A stretch of DNA of 64,000 nucleotides from PALSA-612 sp963791225 (GTDB lineage: Bacteria; Actinomycetota; Thermoleophilia; Gaiellales; Gaiellaceae): the NCBI GenBank assembly GCA_963791225.1, contig CAWBRV010000005.1:84822-148821 (forward strand), given 5' to 3'. The notes beneath the pieces were generated by a model that was not told where the DNA came from, made no database searches, and saw only the letters and a program-made list of their open reading frames with translations. Made by a program: the position numbers and the translations under genes. The first letter of the stretch is position 1. Every line of letters starts with the position of its first letter. Shown piece by piece: positions 26,127 to 35,265 of the stretch.

Positions 26127-28355
26127 ATGGGCGCGACTGCGCTTCCCCCGCTGATCGAGGCCAAGCTGACGGCTCCGAGTCTGCGTGGAGACATGGTCGA
26201 CCGTCCGCGTCTGTGGACGGGGCCGGCTGCCAGTGTCGATGCGGTGCTGACGCTCGTCGCGGCACCGGCCGGCTACGGGAAGACGACGGCGGTACGGGCG
26301 TGGTGTGCGAGCCAGGATGCGGCGCTGGCCTGGGTCACCCTCGATACCGGCGACGACGATCCGACTCGATTGTGGCGGTATGTAGCCACGGCGGTCGATC
26401 GCGTGCGACCGGGGCTCGGGCGAGCTGCGCTGCAGCGGCTCGGGATACCAGGCGGTGCAATCGAGGACGCGGTCGACGAGCTCATGAACGGCATCGCCGC
26501 GTTCGGGGAGCTGCTGCTCCTCGTGCTCGACGACCTTCACGAGGTGACCGGCGAGGGCTGCATCGCGTCGATCGACCATGCCCTGTCGCACCTCCCACTC
26601 AACGCACGTGTGATTCTCGTCACGCGGGTCGATCCTGCGCTGAGCCTCGCGCGATACCGCGCCGCCGGTGTGCTCGCCGAGCTGCGCGCGAGGGAGCTCG
26701 CGTTTACCCGCGCCGAGACGGACGAGCTGCTTGTCACCCGCGGGAAGATCGAGCTCGGACCGGACGAGATCAGACTGCTCTACGAGCGGACAGAGGGCTG
26801 GCCTGCGACGCTCGTGCTGGCCGGCCTCTGGCTGCGGACGGTCGACGACCCGGCCGCGGCCGTGCAGGCGTTCGGAGGCGATCACCACTTCGTGGCCGAG
26901 TACCTGAGCAGCGAGGTTCTCGCGGCGCTCGACGAGGACATGCGGTCGTTTCTCCACGGTGTCGCTGTCCTGTGCGAGTTCACCGCCGAGCTCTGCGACG
27001 CCGCGCTCGACCGCACCGGCTCCGCCGCTGTGCTGGCCAAGCTCGAGCGCTCCAACCTGCTTGTCTCGCGGCTCGAACGTGGAGGCTGGTTCCGCATCCA
27101 CTCGCTGTTTGCCACGTACGCCCAGACCGCGCTCGCGGCATCCGAGCCGGCCTCCGCGACGACGATCCGGCGCCGAGCCGCCGCATGGCTCAGATCGCAC
27201 GGACTGCCCATGGAAGCGCTCCGACACGCGGCGGCTGCCGACGACCACGAGTTCGTCGCCGAGGTGCTCGTCGACTACTACCTGCCCCTGATCAGGAGCG
27301 GCGACGGCGGGACGGTGCTTCGCTGGGTTCGCACGCTGCCGGATGACTGCGTCCTCGAGCACCCGGAGCTTGCGGCGACCGCCGCCGCGGCTGCAGCGCT
27401 CGCGGGAGAGGGCGCGATCGAGCAGCGCCGGTTCACACAGCTCGCGGACCGAGCGCAGAGTCAGCAACACGGACAGTCGGACGCATATGTCGAAATCTGG
27501 GTGAGATTGGTTCGTGCGGGGACGGTCGACGGTGGCGTCGGCCGGGCGGTGCTCGACGGCCGCCGCGCCGTCGAGCTCGCGAGGGCAAGCTCCGACGAGC
27601 TCCTCACGGGCGCTCGCGCTACGTACGCGCGCGCTCTCTTCTTCGCGGGCGACTTGCAGGATGCGTCCGTTGCCGCCTCGCAGGTTCTGGAGCATCCGGA
27701 CATCGGGCATCGTCCGCCGAGCCTGATCCTCGCACACTCGACGCTCGCACTCGTCGCCGCCGAGCGCGGGCAGCGCGTCGCGGCCCGACACCATGCCGAC
27801 GCGGCGAAGGCCGCCGTGGGCCGGATCGGGAGCAGCCGTAGCTGGCTCGGCGCGAACGCGGCCGCCGCACTGGGAACGGTGCTGGCCGCCGAAGGGAGCT
27901 TCGTCGAGGCAGAGCACGAGCTCGTCACCGCCGAGCGCTTCTTCGCGGACGAGCTGGCGACGGTGCAGCATGCCTGGCTCCTCGTGCTCCTCGCCCGTAT
28001 CCGTCTGCGCCGCGGGCGCCTCGACGAGGCGGAGTCGGTGCTGCGCGCGGCCCGGGAGGCCCTCGACGAGCTACCGGACAGCGGGATCGTGCGGCCGCTC
28101 TGCGACGAGGTGGAACGAGAGCTCCGGATGGCAAGAGACCGGGCAGCCGGGGGAGAGCTGCTCGAGGCGCCGACCGCGGCCGAGCTCGCCGTGCTCGAGC
28201 TTCTAGCCTCCGACTTGTCGGCACGGGAGATTGGCGATCAGCTCTTCCTCTCGCCCAACACGATCCGGTCGCACACCCGCGCGATCTATCGGAAGCTCGG
28301 CGTCCACTCCCGCACGGACGCAGTCACACGCGCGATCGTCCTCGGCCTCCTCTAG
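26127..28355 (+). CDS. MalT/LuxR-family ATP-dependent transcriptional regulator (LAL-like)
   Basis: Large STAND-type activator of 742 residues from ATG 26127; ATGs at 26070 and 26082 are alternatives. The NTPase has Walker A APAGYGKTT (about 45-53) and Walker B LLLVLDDLHEV (about 130-140). The middle is helical-repeat rich. The C terminus is a LuxR HTH: LTxxELxVLxLLA-like TAAELAVLELLASDLSAREIGDQL with the recognition helix SPNTIRSHTRAIYRKLGVHSR. Such proteins bind ATP and an inducer, oligomerise, and activate promoters at palindromic or repeated sites. It is the only such regulator in the group and sits amid five copies of one palindrome, so it is the likely activator. Confidence 0.85.
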   Translation: MGATALPPLIEAKLTAPSLRGDMVDRPRLWTGPAASVDAVLTLVAAPAGYGKTTAVRAWCASQDAALAWVTLDTGDDDPTRLWRYVATAVDRVRPGLGRAALQRLGIPGGAIEDAVDELMNGIAAFGELLLLVLDDLHEVTGEGCIASIDHALSHLPLNARVILVTRVDPALSLARYRAAGVLAELRARELAFTRAETDELLVTRGKIELGPDEIRLLYERTEGWPATLVLAGLWLRTVDDPAAAVQAFGGDHHFVAEYLSSEVLAALDEDMRSFLHGVAVLCEFTAELCDAALDRTGSAAVLAKLERSNLLVSRLERGGWFRIHSLFATYAQTALAASEPASATTIRRRAAAWLRSHGLPMEALRHAAAADDHEFVAEVLVDYYLPLIRSGDGGTVLRWVRTLPDDCVLEHPELAATAAAAAALAGEGAIEQRRFTQLADRAQSQQHGQSDAYVEIWVRLVRAGTVDGGVGRAVLDGRRAVELARASSDELLTGARATYARALFFAGDLQDASVAASQVLEHPDIGHRPPSLILAHSTLALVAAERGQRVAARHHADAAKAAVGRIGSSRSWLGANAAAALGTVLAAEGSFVEAEHELVTAERFFADELATVQHAWLLVLLARIRLRRGRLDEAESVLRAAREALDELPDSGIVRPLCDEVERELRMARDRAAGGELLEAPTAAELAVLELLASDLSAREIGDQLFLSPNTIRSHTRAIYRKLGVHSRTDAVTRAIVLGLL

Positions 28356-28362
28356 CAAGCGC

Positions 28363-28413
28363 GATCACCCAGGTGAACGGCACACCCCACCGCGTCGACG
28401 CCGGCGATGCGTG
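28363..28413 (+). promoter_or_regulatory. Operator D and promoter box before the 70-residue gene
   Basis: GATCACCCAGGTGAAC (28363-28378) is followed by GGCGATGCGTG at 28403-28413, the same 11 bases at the same spacing as in site B. The ATG of the next gene is 15 bases further on. Confidence 0.6.
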
Positions 28414-28427
28414 TCACGCTCCATCAC

Positions 28428-28640
28428 ATGGCCAGTCGCGAGTACAGGCTCGTGGTCGAAGGCGAGCTGAGCGACCGCATGCAGCTCGCCTTCGAGGGCA
28501 TGAACCTCACGCGCAGCGACGGCACCACGACCCTGACTGGAATCATCCGCGACCAGGCCGAGCTCCAGGGCGTCCTCCAGCGGATCACCGATCTCGGACT
28601 CACATTGCTCGATCTGACCGCATTCGACAACGTCGCCTGA
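28428..28640 (+). CDS. Small conserved-looking protein in the operator D unit
   Basis: A 70-residue hydrophilic protein: SREYRLVVEGELSDRMQLAFEGM, then short strands and a helix. The pattern beta-helix-beta-beta-helix suggests a small ferredoxin-like or ACT-like fold, but I recognise no family. ATG 28428 is preferred to an upstream ATG at 28407 because the latter lies inside the promoter box; with 28428 the transcript is nearly leaderless, as in the DUF1622 gene. The K+ channel gene follows 22 bases later. Confidence 0.55.
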   Translation: MASREYRLVVEGELSDRMQLAFEGMNLTRSDGTTTLTGIIRDQAELQGVLQRITDLGLTLLDLTAFDNVA

Positions 28641-28662
28641 CGCTGAAAAGTGGTGAGCCAGT

Positions 28663-29202
28663 GTGGTTTCGGGAGATGATGGTCGGGTGACGCCTCCGCG
28701 GCGTCAACGGGTCGCCGATGCCGGCCGGAAGGTTCGTGCCGTGCCGCGCCCGAATCTGATCGAGCGGCGCCTATCGAAATTCCTGCGCGAGCCGCCTTCG
28801 GTTCGCCTCGCCGCGGGCGTGATCGTCGTGTCCACGACGATCGTCGTCGTCGGCGGCGGGATCCTGATCAGGCTGCTCGACCACCACGAGTACTCGAACG
28901 TCTGGGTCGGAATGTGGTGGTCGCTGCAGACGGTGACCACGGTCGGCTACGGCGACGTGACGCCCAAAGACGTCGCCGGCCGGCTCGTGGGCGCGTTCGT
29001 GATGCTCGAGGGAATCGCCTTCCTCGCGATCGTCACCGCCGCGATCACCTCGACCTTTATCGCCCGCGCCCAGAGCGAGCGTGCCGCCGCTGAGCAAGCA
29101 GACGAGGAGACGGAGGAGACACGGGTTGATGCCCGCTTCGACGATCTCGTCCAGCGCCTAGACCGCCTCGAGTCGATGGTCCGCGAGCTCGGCAAGAGCT
29201 GA
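28663..29202 (+). CDS. Two-helix potassium channel
   Basis: Ion channel subunit with a canonical selectivity filter TVGYGD, flanked by an outer helix (about 50-72) and an inner helix (about 108-130). The C-terminal tail (about 135-179) is highly charged and predicted to form a coiled coil, likely holding the tetramer together. No RCK domain is present. GTG 28663 gives 179 residues; GTG 28687 is an alternative start. It is probably cotranscribed with the preceding small gene under operator D. Confidence 0.85.
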   Translation: MVSGDDGRVTPPRRQRVADAGRKVRAVPRPNLIERRLSKFLREPPSVRLAAGVIVVSTTIVVVGGGILIRLLDHHEYSNVWVGMWWSLQTVTTVGYGDVTPKDVAGRLVGAFVMLEGIAFLAIVTAAITSTFIARAQSERAAAEQADEETEETRVDARFDDLVQRLDRLESMVRELGKS

Positions 29203-29238
29203 GCGACCGAGCTATCCGGGCTGGGCGATCGGGCAGCC

Positions 29239-29868
29239 TTACGCAGACGCCGTTGTGGGTGGTGGTGTGTGGTCGCCGCGAGCTCGCACGAGGGCGACGA
29301 TCGCGATCAGGAGGTAGCCGAACGCGGCCGCTTTGGGCGCGAAGATCGCGAGCACGATCACGCCGACGTAGAAGCCGAGGTTCGGCGACGTCGCGACCAG
29401 GATCGCGTTGACCTCCTTCTCGCCCACTTCCGGTCTGAGCAGGCCACGGTCGCGCGCGATCGAGCCCCAGAGAGCGCCCAGCAGAAGCTGGATGACGAGC
29501 AGCGATGCTCCGTAGAAGATGGCTGCGGCGCGCTCGGCGCTGTTGTCGTGGATCGCCTCGGCCATAAGCCTGGTCGGGAAGGGCAGGAACGCGACCGCCA
29601 TCAGCAGCGCCAGGTTGATGACCATGACCTGCTGGTTCGCGTATTGCAGGCGCCGGAAGAGGGCGTGGTGGGCCATCCAGATGCCGCCGATCGTGATGAA
29701 GCTCGTCGCATACGCCAGATACGAGGGCCACTGATGGGCGATGCCGCGCCACAGGTTGTCGAACGCCGCCTCGGGGACAGCCACTTCGAGAATGAGCAAC
29801 GTGATCGCGATCGCGAACACGCCGTCACTGAACGCCTCCGTCCGGCCGGTGCTCCAACGGTCGTCCAC
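29239..29868 (-). CDS. TMEM175-family potassium channel
   Basis: A 209-residue protein of six helices. The hallmark RxxxFSD motif is present as RTEAFSD on the first helix, the pore-lining helix of bacterial TMEM175 channels, which lack a P-loop filter. The start is GTG 29868, with GAAAGG about 5 bases upstream. With the neighbouring TVGYGD channel, the window holds two unrelated potassium channels within 1.2 kb. Confidence 0.82.
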   Translation of the reverse strand: MDDRWSTGRTEAFSDGVFAIAITLLILEVAVPEAAFDNLWRGIAHQWPSYLAYATSFITIGGIWMAHHALFRRLQYANQQVMVINLALLMAVAFLPFPTRLMAEAIHDNSAERAAAIFYGASLLVIQLLLGALWGSIARDRGLLRPEVGEKEVNAILVATSPNLGFYVGVIVLAIFAPKAAAFGYLLIAIVALVRARGDHTPPPTTASA

Positions 29869-29911
29869 GGCGAACCTTTCACCGCTTGAACCACCGCTCC
29901 TTCCCGATCGT

Positions 29912-29971
29912 GTTCACCCAAGTGAAATCCGGCGCACGTCCTCGTTGGGCCGACTCTGCGTCGTAGGTTGG
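29912..29971 (+). promoter_or_regulatory. Operator E and promoter box upstream of PLDc_N/DUF2252
   Basis: GTTCACCCAAGTGAAA (29912-29927), then TGCGTCGTAGGTTGG from 29957. The second box and spacing match site A. Confidence 0.6.
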
Positions 29972-30027
29972 TGACGTTACAGACACGGCGGGCGGGCCTA
30001 TTCCGGTACTGAGCGAAGGGAGCGCAG

Positions 30028-30267
30028 GTGCTTGCTTACACGAACAACCCGAGCTTCTGGGACGTCGTCTGGTGGATGATCATCTTCTTCGCCTGGGTGA
30101 TCTGGATCTTCGTCGTCATCAACGTGTTCATCGACAACTTCCGCCGGCAGGACCACAGCGGCTGGGCGAAGGCGATGTGGACGGTCTTGATCATCTTCTT
30201 GCCGGTGCTCGGCGTGGTTTTCTACCTGATCGCACGCCCGAAGGAGGTCGCGGTCACGACCCTGTAG
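30028..30267 (+). CDS. PLDc_N-domain small membrane protein
   Basis: A 79-residue protein with two helices (about 11-36 and 50-70). The WIFVVINVFIDNFRRQDHSGWAKAMWTVLIIFLPVLGVVFYLI pattern is that of the phospholipase D nuclease N-terminal domain, here without any catalytic PLD part. GAAGGGAG precedes the GTG. Such stand-alone domains are often stress-linked in actinobacteria. It is the first gene under operator E. Confidence 0.72.
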   Translation: MLAYTNNPSFWDVVWWMIIFFAWVIWIFVVINVFIDNFRRQDHSGWAKAMWTVLIIFLPVLGVVFYLIARPKEVAVTTL

Positions 30268-30561
30268 CCGATCTTCGACACTGACCTGCTGCGCGGCGAC
30301 ACCCCTCGACGCAGCCCGGCAACGCTGCCACCAAGAAGGCGCGGGAAGGAGTACAGATGATGGACGACGGCGAGAGCAACGAGTGGCCCGATCCGGGTTC
30401 ACCCGCTTCCGATTCCGTAGCCGAGCGCCAGCGGGTCAGCGAGAATTGGCCCGACGAGGAACCGGCGGCAGCCGCCGGTCGCTGCCGGCGCTGCCGCGTC
30501 CGGCGGCGTTGCAGAGGAGTCTTCGCCGACTGACGGGAAGTCGCCATCGAAGCAAAAGGTC

Positions 30562-31956
30562 GTGCCGCACTTCACGCCGGCCGAGCGGGCCGCGAGGGGT
30601 AAGGCGGCGAGGGCGGAGATCCCGCGCTCGACGCAGGCTGACATCGCGTTTCCCAAGCGCCGCGACCCTGTCGCGTTGTTGGAGGAGCAAGCCGTGTCGC
30701 GGGTTCTGGAACTGGTGCCGATCCGCTACGGCCGGATGCTGGTGTCGCCGTTTACGTTCTACCGTGGCGGCGCGCTGATCATGGCTGCGGATCTAGCGAA
30801 CACACCAAACTCGGGGCTCCGGGTCCAGCTGTGCGGGGACGCGCATCTGTCGAACTTCGGGATGTTCGGATCGCCGGAGCGAGATTTGGTCTTCGACATC
30901 AACGACTTCGACGAGACGGCGCCAGGCCCGTGGGAGTGGGACGTGAAGCGCCTGGCGGCGAGCTTCGCGATCGGCGGCCGCGAGAACGGCTTCTCCCGCA
31001 AGGAACGGCGCACGATCGTGCTCGCCACGGTGCGCGCCTACCGGGAGGCGATGGCCGCCTTCGCGGGCATGCGCAACCTCGAGGTCTGGTACACGGCTCT
31101 GCCGGTCGAACGGGCGCTTCGGGAGTTCACCACCGGCATCGACCCAAAGCGGCTGAAGAAGCAGCAAGCCGACATCGCCAAGCTGCGCACCAAGGACAGC
31201 ATGGACGCCTTCGCGAAGCTGACCCACATCGTCGACGGCAAGCCCCGGATCATCAGCGACCCGCCGCTGATCGTCCCAATCGACGAGCTCATCCCCACCG
31301 AGGCAGAGCGGGACGCGTTCGAGACCGAGATCCGCGGCCTGATCCGCGGCTACCGGCGCACGCTCGAGACCGACCGTCGTCACCTGATCGAAGAGTTCCG
31401 CTACGCCGACATGGCCCGCAAAGTGGTCGGCGTCGGGAGCGTCGGCACCCGCGCCTGGATCCTGCTGTTCCTCGGCACGGACGATCAGGACCCGCTCTTC
31501 CTGCAGGTCAAGGAAGCCCAACAGTCGGTGCTGGAACAGTTCGCCGGCAAGAGCGCGTACAACAACTGCGGCCAGCGGGTCGTCGCCGGCCAGCGGCTGA
31601 TGCAGGCGACCAGCGACATCTTCCTCGGCTGGCAACACGTCGCCGCCGGCCTGGACGGCCAACCGCGCGACTTCTACGTGCGCCAACTCAAAGACTGGAA
31701 AGGATCGTTCGCCTTCGAAGCAGCCATCCCACCGGGCGCAGCCGCATACGGAAAAGCGTGCGGCTGGACACTCGCACGCGCCCACGCCCGCTCAGGCGAC
31801 CGCGTCGCGATCTCCAGCTACCTCGGCAAATCCGACGCCTTCGACCAGGCAATCGCAACCTTCGCCGAAACCTACGCCGACCAGAACGAACGCGACTACA
31901 AGACACTCCAAGACGCCGTCGCCTCAGGCCGTGTCAAAGCCCAAACAGGCCTCTAA
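30562..31956 (+). CDS. DUF2252 family protein, N-terminal part out of frame
   Basis: Soluble protein with the kinase-like DUF2252 fold: CGDAHLSNFGMFGSPERDLVFDINDFDETAPGPWEWDVKRLA is the conserved aminoglycoside-phosphotransferase-like core (HLxN and DFD), followed by a long helical C-terminal half. Activity is unknown. In the frame given the start is GTG 30562 (464 residues) without a ribosome binding site. A good GGAAGGAG with ATG at 30357 lies upstream in a different frame and reads into an acidic, disordered stretch; one extra base near 30480 would join them. So the true product was probably about 532 residues. Confidence 0.7.
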   Translation: MPHFTPAERAARGKAARAEIPRSTQADIAFPKRRDPVALLEEQAVSRVLELVPIRYGRMLVSPFTFYRGGALIMAADLANTPNSGLRVQLCGDAHLSNFGMFGSPERDLVFDINDFDETAPGPWEWDVKRLAASFAIGGRENGFSRKERRTIVLATVRAYREAMAAFAGMRNLEVWYTALPVERALREFTTGIDPKRLKKQQADIAKLRTKDSMDAFAKLTHIVDGKPRIISDPPLIVPIDELIPTEAERDAFETEIRGLIRGYRRTLETDRRHLIEEFRYADMARKVVGVGSVGTRAWILLFLGTDDQDPLFLQVKEAQQSVLEQFAGKSAYNNCGQRVVAGQRLMQATSDIFLGWQHVAAGLDGQPRDFYVRQLKDWKGSFAFEAAIPPGAAAYGKACGWTLARAHARSGDRVAISSYLGKSDAFDQAIATFAETYADQNERDYKTLQDAVASGRVKAQTGL

Positions 31957-31980
31957 CAACCCGACGCAGCCATCAGCAGT

Positions 31981-31999
31981 GTTGCGGTCACCCCGCAAC
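31981..31999. terminator. Short stem-loop between DUF2252 and the antiporter gene
   Basis: GTTGCGG pairs with CCGCAAC around TCACC. It lies 24 bases after the DUF2252 stop, between convergent genes. No T-run; weak call. Confidence 0.35.
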
Positions 32000-32152
32000 G
32001 TTCGAGGCGGTCTCACGAGAGGTGGGCGAGATTTTCCCGACCCCGTTCCAGTCGTGAGCACGTAGTCAGTTCCGTGCGCGCGACCTCGATCGCCTGCGGT
32101 TGATGCCGGTGCGTAGTTGAGACGCTCGCCGACTAGATCGGTCTCGCGGTAG

Positions 32153-33415
32153 TCAGTTGCTCGGCAGCGTGGCGGGCCCGCGCGTTCGGTGCTCGTGCAT
32201 GGGTTTGCTCTCCATCGTGGGAGGGCGCTTGGCTGCGGCGGTTTGGTACCAGGTCGCGTAACGACTGACCAGCGGCGCTGCTGAGAGACCGTGTACCAGC
32301 ACCGAGAGGCCGACGGTCAGGTAGGTAGCCGCGACGATCGTTCCGGCGTGGGCGAGATGAGCATCCTCGACGATCACCGCGAACACGATTGATGCGAGCC
32401 CGCGTGGGCCGAACCAGCCCATGAACGCCACCGTTGGACGCAGTGCATGAGTGCCCCAGAGAGAGATCGCCACCGGCAGCATCCGTACGATCGTCAAGCT
32501 CAGCACGGCATAGAGCACGATCTGCCAGCTCAGGTGCTCGAACACGGGGCCGAGAAGCACGGCACCGAAGACGAGGAACGTGACGCTGTTGAGCGCTGCC
32601 CCGGTCTCCTCGGCGAAACGCATCGTCGACGCAACGTTCTCGCGGGCGATCAGGCCGAACAGCGCTCCTGCCACGAATGCGGCGATGAAGCCCGACCCGC
32701 CGAGGTCGGCCGCGATCCCGTACGCGAGCACAGCGGCGGCCACCGGGATGATCTGCCGCCAGGCATCGTCAATCAGATCCCGTCCCCCGGCCACGTTCAC
32801 GACCACCGCTGCGAGGATGCCCGCTAGGACGCCGCCGAGCAGTCCGTAGCCGATCTCCGCGGCCAGCACGTGCTGCGATTCGCCGCCAGTACCGGAGATG
32901 GTCGCAAGCGCGATCAACAACAGAGGAACGCAGATCCCGTCGTTCAGGCCGCTCTCGACGTTGAGCGACTGACGCACAACCTGCGGAAGTCTCGAATCCG
33001 TGACGACCGCACTGCCCAACCCGGCGTCGGTCGGCGCGAGGATCACCCCGAGGATCAACGCCTCGCTGAGTGAGAACGACCCGAACAGAGGCACCGCGAC
33101 CAGCCATCCGAGCACGACCGTCAGTGGCAAACCCACGCCCAGCAGACGCAACGGCATCGAAGCCTCACGCCGCACCGCCCGCAGATCCACGCGCGAGGAA
33201 TCCGAGAACAGCACCACCGCCAGCGTCGCCTCGGCCAACGTCCGCACAGTCGAACTCGTCGGACGCACAGAAAGGTCATCAAGCACCAGCGGCCCCACGA
33301 GCACGCCGACCGCAGTCACCACCATCGCCGGCGTGACCGGCGTGCCCGACAGACGCCGCGACACTGCCGCGACGAGCAGCAGCGTCAGACCAACAATCGC
33401 GAGCCCGGAATTCAC
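32153..33415 (-). CDS. Cation:proton antiporter, CPA1/NhaP type
   Basis: Exchanges Na+ or K+ for H+ across the membrane. The 420-residue chain has 12 or so helices; the ion-site region reads LAPTDAGLGSAVV, with the Asp on the unwound helix, and NVESGLNDG carries the paired Asn-Asp motif of electroneutral antiporters. No C-terminal regulatory domain. With two K+ channels nearby it points to ion or pH homeostasis in this cassette. Confidence 0.85.
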   Translation of the reverse strand: MNSGLAIVGLTLLLVAAVSRRLSGTPVTPAMVVTAVGVLVGPLVLDDLSVRPTSSTVRTLAEATLAVVLFSDSSRVDLRAVRREASMPLRLLGVGLPLTVVLGWLVAVPLFGSFSLSEALILGVILAPTDAGLGSAVVTDSRLPQVVRQSLNVESGLNDGICVPLLLIALATISGTGGESQHVLAAEIGYGLLGGVLAGILAAVVVNVAGGRDLIDDAWRQIIPVAAAVLAYGIAADLGGSGFIAAFVAGALFGLIARENVASTMRFAEETGAALNSVTFLVFGAVLLGPVFEHLSWQIVLYAVLSLTIVRMLPVAISLWGTHALRPTVAFMGWFGPRGLASIVFAVIVEDAHLAHAGTIVAATYLTVGLSVLVHGLSAAPLVSRYATWYQTAAAKRPPTMESKPMHEHRTRGPATLPSN

Positions 33416-33534
33416 CGCTCATTCCTGCTGGCGCACGTTCGACCGCGTGCCATGCGCCGCCGCAACGGGCCACGTGGTGCGCACGGGACTCTGTGGCAAC
33501 GGAGTGGCGAGCAGGCGCTCACACGTGTCATGAT

Positions 33535-33715
33535 GAACCGATCGACGACAAACAGTTCAACGAACTCACCGAGCAACTTCAGAAGCTGTCTGCCGATTCC
33601 GACGAACAGCGCGATCTGCTTTAAGGCGCTTGCGAAGGCGATCCAGGATCTGAGCGCGCAGCTCTCGAGCTTGTCGAAGGCCGACGAGCAAGACCAAAGC
33701 CGCGGGTCGTGGTGA
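33535..33715 (+). pseudogene. Remnant of a small coiled-coil protein
   Basis: One frame reads DEPIDDKQFNELTEQLQKL and on to DEQRDLL then stops; the next frame, a base away, continues KALAKAIQDLSAQLSSL to a stop at 33715. Together they look like a 60-residue amphipathic coiled-coil protein with a frameshift near 33622. No start codon is evident. Low certainty. Confidence 0.3.
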
Positions 33716-34048
33716 CGGCGTACGGTCCCGTTATCGCCCGCGGCTGACGACGTTTTTGCTGTTAGAACCTCTAACTGAATGAAGGGACCCGCGAGCGGGT
33801 GACGAAGTCCGTCGGTATCTGTGCTCAAGCTCGGGGGTGTCGATGAGCGGAGCCTGTCAAGCCGGATGAGACGGTCGTCGTTCGAAATTTAGGGAGCGAC
33901 CCCGTTGGAGTTGGGCTTGTTGATCCACGCTGCCGATGGGAGCCACGCAACTCGGGCGTTGAGGGACACCAGAGGTCTCATCCACTGTCGGCCCTCCCCG
34001 AGGAAAGGCCCTTCCGAACGCCCACGAGCGGGTGTCGTAAGATGCCGC
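33716..34048. other. Intergenic stretch with no recognisable feature
   Basis: About 330 bases without a supported gene, repeat or strong hairpin. Confidence 0.4.
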
Positions 34049-34276
34049 ATGGCCGTGAAGCAGATCCGGGTCTTCCCGAATGTCCCGCTACTCCAACTCG
34101 ACGGATTCGTTCAGCCCCTCGAGGAGCTTGGCTGGACAGCACAGGACAGCGATCGTGAGTCGATCACCTTCACACAGGCGTTCGACAGCGAAGACGACTT
34201 CGACCGAGTGCTGAAAAGGTTGACGGAGGACACGCGAATCGAACGGATCGAGCACGGCACTGTCGCACCTGGATAA
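34049..34276 (+). CDS. Small hypothetical protein
   Basis: A 75-residue protein opening MAVKQIRVFPNVPLLQLDGF, then strand and helix pattern with many acidic residues (FDSEDDFDRVLKRL). I recognise no family. It is not preceded by a clear ribosome binding site. Neighbours on both sides are also of unknown function. Confidence 0.45.
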   Translation: MAVKQIRVFPNVPLLQLDGFVQPLEELGWTAQDSDRESITFTQAFDSEDDFDRVLKRLTEDTRIERIEHGTVAPG

Positions 34277-34527
34277 ACACGGGTTCTGGCCGTTCGCTCG
34301 CCACCGCGGCCCCGCGTGAATCACATCTGCCGCTTCACCCCGCCAGGATGAAGCGCACTAGCTGTCCGCGGTACGAACATCGTCACACGAATGTGTTCAT
34401 CGGCAATTTCGGGGGCAGGATCGCGGTGGTTTGCTTCCTAGCGGCCCTGTCTCTGCCCCGGCAAGATGGAGTGCGACTGGGACCGCCAGAGGTGCTGCCG
34501 ACGCGCCGGGCGCTGGCTCGGGCGGGT

Positions 34528-34533
34528 TAGAGT
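34528..34533 (+). promoter_or_regulatory. -10 hexamer of a leaderless promoter
   Basis: TAGAGT ends 6 bases before the GTG at 34540. Confidence 0.45.
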
Positions 34534-34539
34534 GCCAGC

Positions 34540-34944
34540 GTGAGGACAACCGAGATCGAGGCTGCCTGGGCCGCGCTGGCCGGGGCGGCGGCCTGCCTCG
34601 GCGGGCTGATCCTCGATACGTCGGGTGTGCTCGACGACACCATCGATGAACCGGACCGTGCCGCGGTGAAGACGGCACTCCTGGACGCGGGCGCGGCGCG
34701 TGACGAACTCGTGGAGCGACTGAATCGCGAGGCGCTGGCCGCCGGGGTCGCCCTCTTCGACCCCGACCCCAACCGCGACTACTCCTCTCTGACCGAGCTT
34801 CGCGAGGTGGTCAGCCAGGGCCTGGCAGGCGCCGAGGGCCTCGCCGAGGTCTTCGTTCTCGGCGATCCCGGCGGCTTCGTTCAACTTGCCAGTCGGCTGC
34901 GAGCCGGATTCGAAGCGGCCGACGGCGCGCTTCCCGCGGACTGA
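34540..34944 (+). CDS. Hypothetical helical protein
   Basis: A 134-residue, Ala/Leu/Glu-rich and almost entirely helical protein without membrane segments, cysteines or known motifs. The TAGAGT hexamer 6 bases before the GTG supports the start and expression. Function unknown. Confidence 0.5.
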   Translation: MRTTEIEAAWAALAGAAACLGGLILDTSGVLDDTIDEPDRAAVKTALLDAGAARDELVERLNREALAAGVALFDPDPNRDYSSLTELREVVSQGLAGAEGLAEVFVLGDPGGFVQLASRLRAGFEAADGALPAD

Positions 34945-35265
34945 CGAGCTGCGCCGAAAGAGCGGGAGCCGTCGCGGCCCCCCGGCCTACGCTCGGCGGC
35001 ATTACGTCGGTGGGGCTGAGCGCGGTCGCATTCGTGAACCCAAGGTGGAGGTAGTCAGCGAACACAGGACGCCAGCCAGGTGGCGCGAGTCCAGGACTCA
35101 AGTGTTGGGGAAACGCGAAGTCGAAATAGCCGGGTTCCGATGTGCACGCGCGACTGGCCCACCGCTATCGAGCAACCGGTAAAGGAAGCCGCTCCGGCGA
35201 GAACGTCGGCGCGATCATGTACGGGAGGCAGTGGCAAGATCCCGAGCGACCCTTGTACAGAAGGT
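34945..35265. other. Intergenic stretch with no recognisable feature
   Basis: About 320 bases. Only short frames without codon bias or a start signal are seen; no hairpin of note. Confidence 0.4.
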
